From assembly GCA_022494885.1 (NCBI GenBank), contig JAGVSM010004270.1, forward strand, positions 1 through 64,000: a stretch of DNA of 64,000 nt, written 5' to 3'. Source of the stretch: Micrasema longulum. Taxonomy: Eukaryota; Arthropoda; Insecta; Trichoptera; Brachycentridae. Below are positions 21,423 through 31,724 of the stretch, piece by piece; within the stretch, counting starts at the first letter, position 1; each line of letters starts with the position of its first letter. The position numbers and the translations under genes were made by a program. Below the pieces are notes generated by a model. That model ran no database searches. It saw nothing but the letters and a program-made list of their open reading frames with translations, and was not told where the DNA came from.

Positions 21423-22325
21423 GTGGCTTCAGCCAGACAACAGAATTTGATCCAGGATACGGCTCTACCCAATGTAGGGAGTACCGTTTTACCCACCGTT
21501 AAACTACTGGGAGTTTTACTCAATTCTGACCTTTCTCTTGACGCTCAAATTAGTAGAACGATAAGTTCATGCTTCTACCAGCTGAGACAAATTAAATGCA
21601 TACGCAAAAACTTGCCGGTTGATGCCGCCCTTCAATTGAAATGCGTTTGTAGTGTCTAAGAGTCGATTATTGTAATGGTAAATGTAATTTGATGTAATGC
21701 AGGTCTACCAATGAACAAAATGACTCGCCTACAATCTGTATTGAATGCCGCAGCGAGACTTATTTTCGGAATCTCTGAGTTCAGTCATATCACTCCACTA
21801 CTTCGGGAACTACACTAGCTACGTTTTCCACAGAGGGTCGAATACAAACTCTGTTGGCTTACGTATAAGTCACTGCACAACTCGGCTCCGGAATATCTAA
21901 GGGAACTATGCATTCCAGATGAACTAGCTGACAGGCTTCTCACGCTTAGATCAGCTACGTCTACAGCGAGAGGAAAAGTTATTATACCTCTACGCAAACA
22001 GCGCACTAAATTTAATGAACGTGCATTAGCGGTCGCAGGCCCTATGGCATGGAATGCTTTCCCAGCAGAGGTGCGAGGCTGTGAAAGTGAAGTGATGTTT
22101 CAGAAAAAAACTTAAAACCCACTTGTTCTCTAAATCATTTGAATAAATCCGTAGCACGTGACAGCAAAATAAATTGTTTTAATTAAATTACAAATTTAAA
22201 AAGCTTCAATTAAATTAATTTAACAATAGAATCACTATGTAAAGCGCCCTTGAGGTATTTTATTACGAAAATGGCGCTATTTAAGTTATCCACAATGATA
22301 ATACTAATAATAATACGGTGTAAGG
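21423..22325 (+). mobile_element. CR1/L2-type LINE 3' end with (ATT)n-like tail
   Basis: The plus strand encodes VKLLGVLLNSDLSLDAQISR, CFYQLRQIKCIRKNLPVDAA, then after a shift near 21650 LPMNKMTRLQSVLNAAARLI, HITPLLREL, QRVEYKLCWLTYKSLH, APEYLRELCIP, AVAGPMAWNAFPAEVRGCES and KKLKTHLFSKSFE. This is the RT thumb and C-terminus of CR1/L2-type LINEs. One extra A near 22105 shifts the frame. The 3' end has the hairpin taaagcgcccttgagg with ggcgctatttaagttatcc and a tail of aataat repeats. Confidence 0.8.
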
Positions 22326-22621
22326 ATAATTGATATAAAACTGAATAGTATGTAAGTGTAGGTACATTTAAAACATTAGTTGAAAAATATACAATAAGAA
22401 ATATTGCAATGAAACAGTGGGACAAATTATTAAAAATATGTGTTGGCGGTGTACTGTAAGAGAGGAGAGGTATAGAGTCAAAATAAGTAAGTGAAAGTGG
22501 AAGTGTACCAAGTACTTTTAATTGGTAACAAAAGTGGTTACATCAGTCTTCATAGTTATTAAAATATAAATTTTGTCGATAGTTTAGGAGCTTCAAAATT
22601 TTTTTTTGAGTCCTTATAATG

Positions 22622-22950
22622 AAGAAGTTCAAAGTTTTTTTTGCCAAACATTAAAGAAAAAAAAATTTAATCGTATTATCAGCGCTATGATTTTTTAATG
22701 TTTTGTGTTTCTGAAATAACTGCGCGTGTGAAGTCAGAGGTTCTTCTCTGTCAGTTCTCCCGATCGGTTCATTTACGGTACGCAAACCGGATATCATTCA
22801 CAGCTCTCATATCATTGGTTGATTCATATGAACCAGTGGCGCCGTTCAAATGATTTTTTCGTACATTTTTAAGAAACGTTTTCGTAAGATTTTATGCTCT
22901 ATTTTTTTCCGCACTTGAGAAAATATCTTTTGTTTCCAATTTCCTGATGT
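22622..22950 (-). repeat. Dispersed element C, copy 2
   Basis: Inverted relative to 7320-7640, it shares agaggttcttct, the cggttcatttacggtacgc region, aaccggatatcattc, catatgaaccag and ttcctgatgttcctc. It interrupts the inverted Jockey fragment between gagtccttataat and attcctaaaat. Confidence 0.5.
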
Positions 22951-23146
22951 TCCTCATTCCTAAAATATATTGGGAATATTGAGGAAACCAGACTATGGAG
23001 CAAAATACAAACACATATTTTAATAGTATGCCTTTAATAATCGTTTTAAAAAAATAAAGTTTTTATTTTTTTATTATTAAATAATAATTTAAAATATAGC
23101 TTCAGATCGAGTACTTCGTATGAGGTTTCTATAAAAAAAAATTCGT

Positions 23147-23618
23147 TAAAGCTAGGGTTTCCTAGGACAGCGGTGCCCGTATCTTAACGGCCGTAGTGAA
23201 CGATAATGCGGTAGACAGCCGTCGTAACGATGATTAGAGAGCGGTTTCCTAAAGCTCGGGTTTCCTAGGACAGCGGTGCCCGTATTTTAACGGCCGTAGT
23301 GAACATTAATGCGGTTGACAGCCGTCGTAACGGTGACTAGAGAGTGGTTTCCTATAAAATGGTGTTGATAACACCGTTAAAAAATAAAACCACTCTCTAG
23401 TCACCACTACGACGGCTGTCCACCGCATCACCGTTCACTACGGCCGTTAAGATACGGGCACCGCTGTCCTAGGAAACCCTACCTTAAGAAAACAGTGTTA
23501 TCAACAACGTTTTTCTAGGAAACCACTCTTTAATCACCGTTACGACGGCTATCCAGCGTATCACCGTTCACTACGGCCGTTAAGATACGGGCACCGCTGT
23601 CCCAGAAAACCCTAGCTT
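23147..23618. mobile_element. Foldback element of two direct and two inverted modules
   Basis: A module of about 100 bp (agctagggtttcctagg, cagcggtgcccgtatc, ttaacggccgtagtgaac, gacagccgtcgtaacg, agagagtggtttccta) occurs twice forward (23149-23252, 23252-23353) and twice inverted (23388-23481, 23512-23618). The centre contains ggtgttgataacacc. Ends are TTAA-AGCTAGGG and CCCTAGC-TTAA, so a TTAA target duplication is possible. It is much richer in CpG than its flanks and has no coding frame. The class is not established. Confidence 0.65.
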
Positions 23619-24306
23619 AAACAACATCTATGTACTATTAGCACATATTTGAATTAAATTATGCTTTTTTATTGCAAGTAAATTAAATGTACTATTTTTT
23701 CCAATAATCGTATTTCGGTATTAAAACTGAATACCAACCAAGTAAACAGGGATTGCATTTATTAAACCAATAAGAACAGTAGATTAAAAGCTCGCTTGAT
23801 TAAAAGCTCTTACTTTATATTATTAAATAGGTCGGAATCAAAAGCTACGGGGTACTTAAACGAACCAATATGGGATCTCAATACTTCAACGGATACGGTA
23901 CGTCCACCTAATAGCGTATTATTTATGTTTTGTTAAAATTAAAATTAAATTATACAGCAACATTGATATAATAATGATTGACATACGAGGCTATAAACTG
24001 AGACGGAAAACCCTTTGATGAGGCGTATGAATCATTATGTAGCGGAAAAATAAGGTAGCGGTCGGTAAAATAATAGTTTTAATCCAAACTGATAATATGA
24101 GCAGCGGGTAAGATGGCTGTATTAAAATGTGACGAAAGAATGATAAACAGAGATATATGCCGAGAGTGAACGGTGACGTAGGGCAAGGAAGACCAAGGAA
24201 CTGCTGAATCAACTGCTCCACAAGTGTATAGCTTATGTTTTTGTTCTTTTATTGTGCGTTTTGTATTATAAATAATTTAGATTTACATAAATTAATTATA
24301 AACATA

Positions 24307-24602
24307 AGAACGATTAGAAATTAGTAAAGCCATTAATCAAAAACTTCAAATAATAAATAATCAATTAAATTTAACTTCGAGTCCTCTTTTAAAACTATTC
24401 CCGTAATGATTTATTTTATCTTCTTTCTCTCTCTTTCTTTCAATTTTCTGTCTCTTTCATACAATATTTTATTATATAAATAGCAACGCGTGTAATTATA
24501 AGTTAGTTAAATTCCTGACGATGAGGTAGTAACCTCGAAACCGGTCGAAGTGTAATTAAAAAAATTAAGTGGTTTATACGAATTTATAAACAAATAAGTA
24601 TA
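24307..24602 (+). mobile_element. Penelope-like element, extreme 3' end with hammerhead motif
   Basis: The first about 95 bases encode LEISKAINQKLQIINNQLNL and SSPLLKLFP then a stop, matching the last residues of the GIY-YIG end at 52532-52837 (LEIKKAIHNKKTIINNQINN). About 110 bases later comes the motif at 24512-24551, then aaaattaagtggttta. The empty site is preserved at 6715-7005, where aaacata runs straight into aatacgtag. A repeated ata flanks the insertion. Confidence 0.65.
24512..24551 (+). ncRNA. Hammerhead-like motif downstream of PLE coding end
   Basis: The order is TTC, CTGACGA, extra T, GAGGT, loop AGTA, ACCTC, GAAA, CCGG, TC, GAA. The core is complete, stem II pairs over five bases, and stem III is self-complementary ACCGGT followed by C. 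Stem I is short (three bases). It could be active as a dimer, but stem I is weak. Confidence 0.55.
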
Positions 24603-24892
24603 AATACGTAGTGTTTAAAACTGTCTGACAATTTTATTAATTATCTCTGTTTATTGAGTAAGTCTTCTTTGTTAATTCTCAAATGTAAAAATATTTAAAA
24701 AAAAGTATATTTTTAAGTGTCTTCGGCACGGGTTACCCCAGTGAGGTCACATTATTTTTATTATTAATTATAGTTTGTAAGAGAAAAAATATGAATAAAA
24801 TAAATAAACCAAAATCTTAAGTCTGGCCATGTCAAAAGCAGAAAGAGCATATATGACAAGATGTATAAATGTGAAAAAAGTTAGGAATATAT

Positions 24893-25205
24893 ATGATAGA
24901 CGTGTGCGGCGGTTCATCCTCTCTGCCTACCCCTACGGTGATGGTAGTAGTAGTAGTAGGTAAGTGGTCCTGGTTTAAACACGTGCTGCGCATGTCTCAG
25001 GAGAACCTGATCCAAGTTGCCTCTTCTTTAAACCTGCGGACTCACGCCGTCCTAAAGGCCGTCGATGACGATCTTTCGACTTTATTCGGCGGAACTAAGG
25101 GCCGCTGGATTAACGTGGGAGAAGGCGAGAGTGCTGGCTGGCGATAAAGTCTCTTGGAGGCAATTGTTGATGTCCACATACTCACTTAGGACCGGATGAA
25201 GAAAA
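24893..25205 (+). mobile_element. RTE-like LINE C-terminal fragment
   Basis: A frame reads GKWSWFKHVLRMSQENLIQV; after a shift DKVSWRQLLMSTYSLRTG and a stop follow, then a gaagaaaagaaagaa tail. The WFxHVLRM motif resembles the conserved GHxxRM region near the end of RTE-type pol. A ggtagtagtagtagtagg run at 24943-24960 is a small simple repeat within the fragment. 25210-25590 shows nothing recognised apart from a CG-richer patch near 25360. Confidence 0.5.
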
Positions 25206-25589
25206 GAAAGAAGAATAACCTTGAGTTACAGTGTCTCGCATCCTGTCGGGATCAGCTCACAATCACAAATTATCACAAATTGACGAGTGACGCGGAACAG
25301 CATAGTTCAATTGTGAAAGTATTCCGGGTCGCGTTTGAGAATAGTTCTTAAACACCAGCGGCGCGGTGGCGAAGCGATTTACGGAAACCAATGAAGCCAT
25401 GCTGCTAACTAAATAGTGCGATTCTGAACGCTACCGAAGGGGTAGAAAGCGTTCTAAATCACATTGCGGGGGTGGCAATTCCACGACGTCAAATTTAGCA
25501 AGCACTTACCTGGGTACGGTTTCGAAGCTAAAATACAATCTTAACAAATCATAATTATCGGCTCAACTAGTTGAGTAACTAATTTATCA

Positions 25590-26390
25590 TTTATTTATTC
25601 CTTTTCCGCACCTAATGTTGCATAAAGCACGACATTAGTACACCAATCGCAGAGTATCGTGATTATTTTTGTTACATGAAGGTAAGATAAACAGTCTAAC
25701 GCTTCGTGTGCCAGTCCAGGGTTCATAAAATATTCTAGTATAAAAACACGTTTTATTTTTTACTATTTTATTTGTGATTTTTCTAGCTATTACGTAAGCA
25801 AAATAAGTAGAAAAATATTAACAATACTAGAGCCAATTAAAAAAATCCACTGTAAATCTAATGACACATAATATATAAGAAAAAAGTTTACGTAATTGTA
25901 TGCGTGTGACGTTTGTATTCATGTGTATGAAGAAGATGGTGCGTGTGTGTGGGTGCGTAAGTATAAAAAATAATTGTTTAACAATGGTATTAAAAATGGT
26001 ACAAGAAAGAGCTTGGTAAAAAGTTTGAAACCTTTTTGATAAAATTCAAATCAAGAAATGTTATAAATACTATTATTTAAAAGTTTGTTAAATTTCAAAA
26101 CCGTATTCTGAAAAAAAGCATTCTATTTTAAAATTTAACTGATTCACACTGAATGAATAATGTGCAATGAGTCCCATGCAATACGAGTACGGTAGGTAAC
26201 CACAAAATGCAGTAAATACGATATAATGTCAACAATAAAATAAGGTTTGACAATACGCGAACGTTGATTCAAAACGAACATACAAATACATATTAAATGC
26301 ATCTACATAATATATAAATAATAATGAATTTTCATGTTGACCATGTCAGGAATCGAGCCCTAGACCTCATGGATGGTGATAAAGAAATGA
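25590..26390 (-). mobile_element. SINE-A split by a LINE
   Basis: The 3' half (25590-25780: ccgcacctaatgttgcat, ttttgttacatgaaggtaag, ccagggttcataaaatattc) and the tRNA-like head (26325-26390: tgttgaccatgtcaggaatc, gacctcatggatggt) are in the order of the full minus-strand SINE-A at 63690. They are separated by the LINE 3' region at 25795-26295. Confidence 0.55.
25795..26295 (-). mobile_element. Jockey-type LINE 3' untranslated region
   Basis: It matches the reverse complement of 11650-12250, including tccactgtaaat, tgtgtgggtgcgtaagta and cgaacgttgattcaaaacg. It is truncated before the coding end and lies between the two halves of a SINE-A. Confidence 0.6.
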
Positions 26391-26449
26391 TGATGAAACA
26401 AAGATAAAAAATAGAATTAATGATTTAAATATAGCATGAATAATTGATA

Positions 26450-27030
26450 CTTGGGAACTAATTACCTGTATTCTTGCTGCATCTTTATTTATGTATTCAT
26501 TTACGTACGATGTTTGCTCGGAGACACTTTTCATATATAGCTCCAAGAGTGTTCAACGTCTTGGATGAACATATTAAGTTCTCCAAAACAACGTCTATAT
26601 TTAAGATGAAGATCCATAACTGGATTGTATCAAGGGCTAGAGACCACTGTATGAGATTGCTTCGGGAATAAATGCATAACATCGCTGCTGTTTTCATTAT
26701 TATCCATATATGTATATCGTATATGTGTATGTCATCACTGTCATATGTATTATTATATAACTTTTGATTCCATTTTCGACATGTATTATAAATTTTTATT
26801 ATTTTTATTTTTCTATTATTATTTTGTATATTGTTTTGATTATTTTGCATATTTTTTTGATTACCTGTATATTGTTTTAATATGTAAATAAATATTTTTG
26901 ATTTTTGATGTATATATCGAAGAGTCCCAACTTAACACGGAATTTTCTAACAAGTCGGGACATAAAAAAAACATTTTATTGTGGCTATGTAAAATTGTGT
27001 ATTTTGTGCATTAAATAAATAAATAAAATT
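26450..27030 (+). mobile_element. LINE 3' end
   Basis: A frame at 26474-26671 encodes RHFSYIAPRVFNVLDEHIKF and SIFKMKIHNWIVS, a pol C-terminal pattern shared with 15330-15755. The 3' part carries gagtcccaacttaacacgga, gtcgggaca, attgtggctatgtaaaat and an aaataaataaataaaa tail. The minus-strand frame at 26497-26850 is a shadow. Confidence 0.6.
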
Positions 27031-27324
27031 TATATACGGCATTTCTGCCATTTACATATATGTAGTTTAAATAGTGCTTGAAAATAAAAATATCGAGTGC
27101 GATATTTGTCATATACTTGTACTATACACATTATAAATTACTCGAAATACATACAAAATTACAAAATACTTTGATCCATCAGATTATAACAATTTTAACC
27201 CGATATCCTGAAGTTTATTTGCTCTTTTTGATAAGAATATCTCTCTCCAGAAAATCTGTGTTGAGTTAGAGCACAGTTATTGAAATTTGATATCACCGGT
27301 ACCTGTGTCCAGTCTCGATCTAAG

Positions 27325-27400
27325 CCAGTGGTTCTCAGCCCTTTTTAGACCTGGGACCACTTTGATTTCGTTGTTAGCATGGACCACAAGGTCCAAGAAA
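27325..27400 (+). mobile_element. hAT-type terminal fragment
   Basis: The sequence cagtggttctcagccctttt followed by gggaccactttgattt is a typical 5' end of Charlie-like hAT elements. A matching right end was not found nearby, so this is a solo end. Confidence 0.5.
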
Positions 27401-27454
27401 AATAAAACAGCGTCAAACTATAATAAAAACTTTAAACATATTCACTAAACAGAC

Positions 27455-28436
27455 GCGAAGAACATTTTACAGAAGGTAATATAGAAGTCTAGGCATCCAC
27501 AGAGCTTATGAACTGATATTGACTGGTTTAAGTGGCCACTTTATATACTGTGTAACATTCATCATTCCTTCGGAAAAAGATTCTTCATATCTGTTGTAAA
27601 ATGTTAATATTAACCGTTATCTAGAACATTTTACAGAAGGGAATATAGAAGTCTAGGCATCCACAGAGCTTATGACCTGACATTGGCTGGTTTAAGTGGC
27701 CACTTTATTTATTTATTTAACTTTTTGTACATAATGTTATTTGTACATTGGCGGTCTTATTGCCAAATGGCAATTTCTTCCAACCAACCAATAAAATAAA
27801 AGTTTTATTTTTATAATTCAAGTTACAGAACATATTCAATAGAAAAAAAAAAAGATTAAAAAGTTAAAAATATATAAAATAGAAATAAATGTATTTGTTT
27901 ATAAATTACCTTAAATCAAAACTATTACTCAATGGGAAAAAGGAAAAAGCGGAAAGAGGAAAAAGGAAAGGAGGAGAGATTAAGGAAGAGAAAGGAGATA
28001 TTTCTTCAGACGTGATTTAAACAGAGATAATGTAGTAACATCTTTGATGGTGGATGGGAGATGATTCCACAGTCGAGCCGCATGGACACTATATGAGTTA
28101 GAGAAGAGAGAGGAATTGTGTATGGGTATTAAGAGAGTGCCTTGAGAATGAGAACGAAGAGGTAAACCATGAACTGATAAGCGTTGAAATTTTTCACACA
28201 GGTATATAGGAGCGTTAGGACTATGAAGTACATTGAACAGAAGTGAGAGGGAGTGATAGTCTCTCCGCTGTCTAATTTTGAGCCATTTCAGTTGTTTATA
28301 TATTGTGTAATATTTATCATTCCCTTCGGAAAAACATTCTTCATATCTGTTGTAATATGTTATTATTAACAGCTATCTAGGGGGTTAAATCTAGTTCTTG
28401 TCTACAAAAATTGGATAAACTCAGAACGTTGTTGAT
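27455..28436 (+). mobile_element. MITE-A, two partial copies, second split by a LINE
   Basis: The first copy spans 27455-27600 and the second runs from 27600 to its end at 28436 (ggataaactcagaacgttg). The second is broken within gtggccactttat, where the L-alpha LINE (27714-28294) is inserted, and resumes at tttatatattgtgtaat. The uninterrupted sequence is visible in the first copy (gtggccactttatatactg). Confidence 0.65.
27714..28294 (-). mobile_element. L-alpha LINE 3' end with intact C-terminal frame
   Basis: The minus strand is open from 28294 to a stop at 27980 (104 codons): QLKWLKIRQRRDYHSLSLLF, HSPNAPIYLCEKFQRL, AARLWNHLPSTIKDVTTLSL and FKSRLKKYLLSLP. This LWNxLP...FKSRLK ending is typical of Jockey/CR1-group pol proteins. 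The 3' part has ttgccatttggcaataaga and ends in aaataaataaa at the left edge. It is 5'-truncated. Sister copies are at 42366, 58060 and 44320. Confidence 0.75.
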
Positions 28437-28555
28437 AAATCCACCTGGGGTGCTATTCTGAACAAATCTCGCGGTACGAGGAACAGTATTTCTCATGTAT
28501 TTTGCATGTAAATAGACGAGATAATTCGGCCGCGAGAGCGTTTAGAATACCAGCC

Positions 28556-28897
28556 CTGGTCCAAAAAGAAGTATAAACATTAACAAAATGTTTACAGGCG
28601 TTGCCTGGTACGTGGGTGAAATAATTCAATCAAATGATTCTCACTCGCAACAATAAAGGTTTTAGCTCTTTAAATTCACAAACGTCCACCGATGGAAGAT
28701 TCTAAGGAATATAGATGTTTAAATGTTACACAGTGGGTACAGTGGCCACTTAAACCAGCATATGTCAGGTCGTAAGCCCTGTGGACGCCTTGACTTCTAT
28801 ATTCCCTCATTTAATATGTTAATATTAACAGCTCCCTAGGAGGTTGAATCCAGTCGTTGTCTACGAAAAATTTGGACAAATAGAAAACATTGTTGAT
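28556..28897 (-). mobile_element. MITE-A copy
   Basis: It carries tccaaaaagaagtataaa, caggcgttgcctggtacg, ttacacagtgggtac, gtggccacttaaaccagc, gtcgtaagccctgtgg and the terminal tttggacaaatagaaaacat and tgttg. 28440-28555 before it is not recognised. Confidence 0.6.
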
Positions 28898-29107
28898 ATT
28901 CGAAACTCAAAAGTAACATGTATTAACAGTGCGCTATTGTAAAGTGTGGTTTTTGAGCTTGCATCTTACAATTTGTCTTACAGTCTTACAATCTGTACAA
29001 GTTCGGTAATCCCAGGGTTAATATTATTCCTCAAAGCTACACGCATATCATCACTTACTTTAAATGGATTCATGGACTCGTTTTTAATTAACAGCAAGGC
29101 AGAAAAC

Positions 29108-29867
29108 CATAGAATTAAGAATAGTCCAGAAACCGCATACGAACATCAAACAGAAGGCGACTAAATTACTCATAAATGAGTAGGTTCACGTTTTGACCTA
29201 TAAGTTTCTTTGTAGACGTCGCTCAGTACGCAGCTCCTGATTTGAATTTAACTATGCCGTGTTGTGTCGTTTTAAAGTGTAGAAATACTGCTAGGATCTT
29301 AAAAAAACAGAATGGTATCACATTTCATGTGTAATTAGCAAACTAATGTTTAAGTAGCAAAATGTATTACTTAAAAATTGAATTATTTTTCCCTCTGTCA
29401 GATTGTTGAAGAAACAAAATTTCGTTAGTGTTGCCAGGGTAGTAAATATTTTTACCCTACTTTGCTCATCTTATAAAAATTGGACCCCGGATTAAACAAC
29501 TCTGTGGTGGACATTTGACAGAAATTTTATTTAAAACATAAAATATTATTTAACATGATTTTTTTGATAAACTTGTTTTATATTTTAAGTTCAAATTGCT
29601 CTTTTTAAATGACCCTTTACTTATCTACTCTGTTGTGTCAATCAATATTTTCGCGTGCACTATAAAATTTTTAAGAAATTAACAGATTGCTTTTTTTTTT
29701 TACCTCACATTTGTGTTATGATCATATCTTTTCCCATCGTGCAACATGACGCGGCGACATCACGAATGTGCGCGGCGAAAGTGGGGCATAGAAGGGGGAT
29801 TTTTATACACAGTCCGATGTATTCAAATATGATTCTACGCTCCTTCTGGACTATTCTTAATTATATG
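29108..29867 (+). mobile_element. P-type MITE, complete, with THAP start
   Basis: Terminal inverted repeats are CATAGAATTAAGAATAGTCC at the left and GGACTATTCTTAATTATATG at the right. Flanking 8-mers CAGAAAAC and CGGAAAAT agree at six of eight positions, as expected for an old 8-bp target duplication. An ATG at 29254 opens MPCCVVLKCRNTARILKKQN and GITFHV, similar to the first half of a THAP domain (CxxxxC then FH). The CA...TG ends, 8-bp duplication and THAP start all fit the P superfamily. The rest of the transposase is missing. Confidence 0.7.
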
Positions 29868-29899
29868 CGGAAAATCCTTGATTGCATACACAACTCGTG

Positions 29900-31230
29900 G
29901 AGAAAAGCTTAAGGTAGCGCAGGGCGATTTCTCAAATTAGAGTTTAAAAGTTTTTCCTTACCTTGACCATATTTCAGTTCCTGGGGACGTGCTGACCACT
30001 GGTTGGGAAGCGACGATCTAAGCAGATAGTCGTGACGGATAAGTTGATATCACCGAACATCAATATGGATAGATTCCTCTCGAGGCAATTAATGTGCTAT
30101 AAATTGAAGCTGGACTTCCCAATACATGTATTGCTTTGTACTAGTGTATTATAGGTACACCGTTTAATATCGATGGAACTAAGTTTAATATGAAAAGCTG
30201 GATCGCTATCTTCATATGTATATATCGAGACGGTATACTTAACTTCTGTACTTCTGTATCTTACCTCGGTATGTTCTACCTACTTGTCATATCGACATCA
30301 TATGACCAAAACAAGCCAATGGAATGACCGCAAACAATTAGTCCGCTTTCCTTACGTCATTAATATTTAAAATAGTTCTCATTTATATTTTAAATAGGCT
30401 TCTGTAATAAAAAGTGCTCACTTCAAAGCGATTATAATCTCCAATAAATTCCAATTCAAGCAAAACATGCTCGCTTGAACATAAATTTTGCATGACTTTT
30501 GGAAATCACCTGGACGGTACGCTTAGCGATCGTTTGTACGGATCTAGCGATCGACTACAAAGCCGGTTCCTATAACGTCTCGATAAATACACTCGAAAAT
30601 ATAGTAACACAGATGGAAAAAATGTGATAACTAAATTATTTTTTTTAGAGTGGTAACATTCTGACGCGTATAATCTGTGTCTGACGCCTAGATACTCTTA
30701 TTTGTTAATATGACAGAACCTTGTGACATTATTTTCACATCTAGGCGTTCATTTTATTAAAGAGACAGTTATGTCGGAATTTAATTCGACTTCAAAACTT
30801 ACTTATTTCTCTCTCATAAATAAATATCAATATAAATAAATAAATCATAATTAATGGAAAAATTGATCGGTGAAACCACGTTTTTGTCATTTTTAATGCG
30901 TAGATAAACGTATCGAGGGGTTCTAGACCCGTCGGTATAAAACGATGTACTTACATCAAAACTTGGTGGGGGGTATCGGTACTATACCTTTGTAGTCGGC
31001 CAGGAGAATTTTATCTTCAAATATGACGTCATACTGAAGCTATGTCATTGGATATGTGTACCATTAGTATATCCCTCCTGATTCCAACAGTTTAGATAAT
31101 TCAGTTAGATTCAAAGAAATTTCATTGCAGAAAAATCCACTTTTGAAATATTGAACCTTGTTATTATAAGAAAGGTACATAATAAAGCAACTCCCATATA
31201 TAAACAATACGAAAAAAACCTAGGCACGCT
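29900..31230. other. No feature recognised
   Basis: More complex sequence than most of the window, with no copies elsewhere here, no convincing coding frame and no terminal repeats. A small inverted pair (gacgcctagata near 30683 and atctaggcgttc near 30742) is seen, without known meaning. Confidence 0.35.
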
Positions 31231-31235
31231 ACTGA

Positions 31236-31310
31236 TGGAAAGCTAGGCATTTACAGGGCTTGTGACCTGTCATTGGTGGATTTAAGTGGCCACTTTACAC
31301 ATTTACATTT
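31236..31310 (+). mobile_element. MITE-A fragment
   Basis: It holds aagctaggcatttacaggg, gacctgtcattggtgg and gtggccactttacaca, then diverges. The 105- and 120-codon frames over 31251-31635 on opposite strands start in this repeat and show no known domain. Confidence 0.55.
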
Positions 31311-31724
31311 CCACGACTCTTCCATCTGGGTCTCCTGTTGTAATACTAAAAAAAACTTTTTTTGTACGCGTTGCTCGGACCAAAATGCAATCGACATTTG
31401 TGAGTATCTTCCGAGGCTGTTTACTGTTGTAACAGATTCTCTCGCCCGGGTCGGGTCTCGTGTCCCACAATGGGACGACATTCCGCCTTTATCTACGTAT
31501 GCGCCATATCTACCCCCAGATACAGTGCCCACTCGACCGACTTTCCACGAAAAAACCCGTGACATCAAAGGAGGGGTGGTTTTTGTTGAAATGTTGCGTC
31601 ACCGCACTTATCCGAGTTACGAATCCGAACCCTAACTCTTGAACTCAACCACAATTAGGAGGGATGCGTAAAAAAATTGGCATCCCCACAGTAAAGCAAC
31701 AAATAAAATGTTTTTGAATTTTTG

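Larger units (their letters stand above)
21225..22548. mobile_element. Type B hammerhead element, split and partly inverted
   Basis: Minus strand 22400-22315 matches 17975-18035, and minus strand 21410-21300 matches 18040-18130 including the motif. The two halves are separated by the CR1/L2 LINE. At 22466-22520 the same tail (caaaataagtaagtgaaag and gtgtaccaagta) appears on the plus strand. Inverted partial repeats of this kind are common for Penelope-like insertions. The PLE assignment is inference. Confidence 0.45.
21080..23000 (-). mobile_element. Jockey-type LINE pol fragment, inverted partner with insertions
   Basis: On the minus strand pieces near 22998-22951, 22612-22550 and 21216-21100 align in order with the plus-strand LINE fragment at 20070-20305. 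They include CSIVWFPQYSQYILGM and SIPRNLRRTINDTVFLYKIV. The gaps hold element C (22622-22950) and the hammerhead element with its CR1/L2 insert (about 21225-22548). Confidence 0.6.
24225..24800 (+). mobile_element. LINE 3' tail split by a PLE fragment
   Basis: Bases 24225-24306 and 24603-24800 are collinear with the inverted copy at 6715-7005 (ttattgtgcgttttgta, ctgtctgacaattttatt, ggcacgggttaccccagtg). It ends in aaaataaataaa. The upstream coding part is too decayed to read safely, so the clade is open. Confidence 0.55.

Noticed and set aside
20111..23000. Large foldback DNA transposon with arms at 20111 and 23000
   Set aside because: The arms encode Jockey reverse transcriptase, so an inverted pair of LINE fragments explains them better.
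31251..31635. Opposing 105- and 120-codon frames
   Set aside because: Both begin in a MITE-A fragment and contain no recognisable motif; treated as chance frames.
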